A stretch of 38,971 nucleotides of DNA from a virus. The stretch spans positions 1 to 38,971 of IMG/VR virus record IMGVR_UViG_3300020219_000029. The stretch is one strand, 5' to 3'. The notes beneath the pieces were generated by a model, which saw nothing but the letters and a program-made list of their open reading frames with translations, had not been told where the DNA came from and ran no database searches. The position numbers and the translations under genes are program-made. This document shows positions 38,703 to 38,971 of this stretch, piece after piece (positions within the stretch are counted from its first letter, which is position 1; every line of letters begins with the position of its first letter).

Positions 38703-38971
38703 ATGGCTGATATTAAATTCGAGTACCCAGCAGAAGCTGATGTTACAATTACGCTTGCGGCATTGGCTACTTCGTCAACGAGACTCGTTGGGCGACAATC
38801 GACAGCGATCAACAATACCGTAAACAAGTACCTCGACTACCTCGTCAGTGGTCGGATCATGACCGGCACAACGCCTACGACGGCGAGGTCTATTGAGATC
38901 TGGTGCGTCGCAGCTTTGGACAACGCAGCACCGACGTACCTTGCTGGCTTCGGTGCCAGTGATGCAGCAGG
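38703..38971 (+). CDS. Unknown protein, cut by window end
   Basis: ATG 38703 opens a frame that stays open to the last base (at least 89 codons, beginning MADIKFEYPAEADVTITLAA). It is Ala/Thr-rich and beta-prone, similar in composition to virion proteins. It starts one base after the previous stop, so it belongs to the same operon. Too little remains to assign it. Confidence 0.55.
   Translation, partial: MADIKFEYPAEADVTITLAALATSSTRLVGRQSTAINNTVNKYLDYLVSGRIMTGTTPTTARSIEIWCVAALDNAAPTYLAGFGASDAA

Overview
The window is a contiguous piece of a tailed double-stranded DNA phage genome. It may be free, metagenome-derived or integrated; the ends are not visible. Nearly every gene lies on the + strand, tightly packed with short overlaps and good ribosome binding sites. 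The order terminase, portal, protease/capsid, connectors, tail tube, tape measure, tail tip and fibre, with no sheath or baseplate genes, suggests a siphovirus-like particle. Base composition is near 50% GC by eye. I see no integrase, replication or lysis gene that I can name with confidence, and the host cannot be fixed from sequence alone.

Layout. 1-2.7 kb: small and large terminase subunits (lambda gpA type). 2.7-11.9 kb: an accessory block of small unknown proteins, a DUF5662 protein, a DUF551 protein, two amino-methyltransferases, two paralogous zinc-ribbon proteins, a Gp37/Gp68 (DUF5131) protein, a decayed thyX gene and a stray tRNA T-arm. 12.0-14.7 kb: a compact CRISPR-Cas system consisting of one 654-residue effector that I assign to Cas12m (type V-M, formerly V-U1) followed at once by a 9-repeat, 8-spacer array, with no cas1 or cas2. 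14.9-27 kb: portal, fused prohead protease/major capsid protein, cement proteins, connectors, tail tube and tape measure. 27-38.9 kb: tail-tip proteins, a Cys-rich protein, a phosphoribosyltransferase-HAD fusion, a methyltransferase, one antisense lipoprotein gene, a membrane/coiled-coil protein, a 1101-residue fibre and two small proteins, the last cut by the window end.

Regulation. About ten copies of a motif with core CGTATATGTCA, four of them 26-29 bases before a start codon, look like a phage-specific promoter family. Four hairpins with T-runs look like intrinsic terminators. A 46-47 base hairpin-bearing element occurs twice, each time 15-100 bases before a promoter motif that precedes a gene block.

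The most interesting signal is the CRISPR system and its links to the rest of the phage. (1) The effector's RuvC motifs lack canonical acidic residues (His at motif I, Lys at the presumed motif II position), as expected for a DNA-binding, non-cutting silencer. (2) Four of eight spacers resemble this phage's own sequence in a diverged form: spacer 5 matches the start of the large terminase gene with all differences at third codon positions, and spacers 3, 6 and 7 match the dispersed hairpin element. This implies targeting of related phages. (3) Copies of the CRISPR repeat occur outside the array, directly over the translation start region of cas12m and of a connector gene, suggesting repeat-based control of the phage's own mRNAs.
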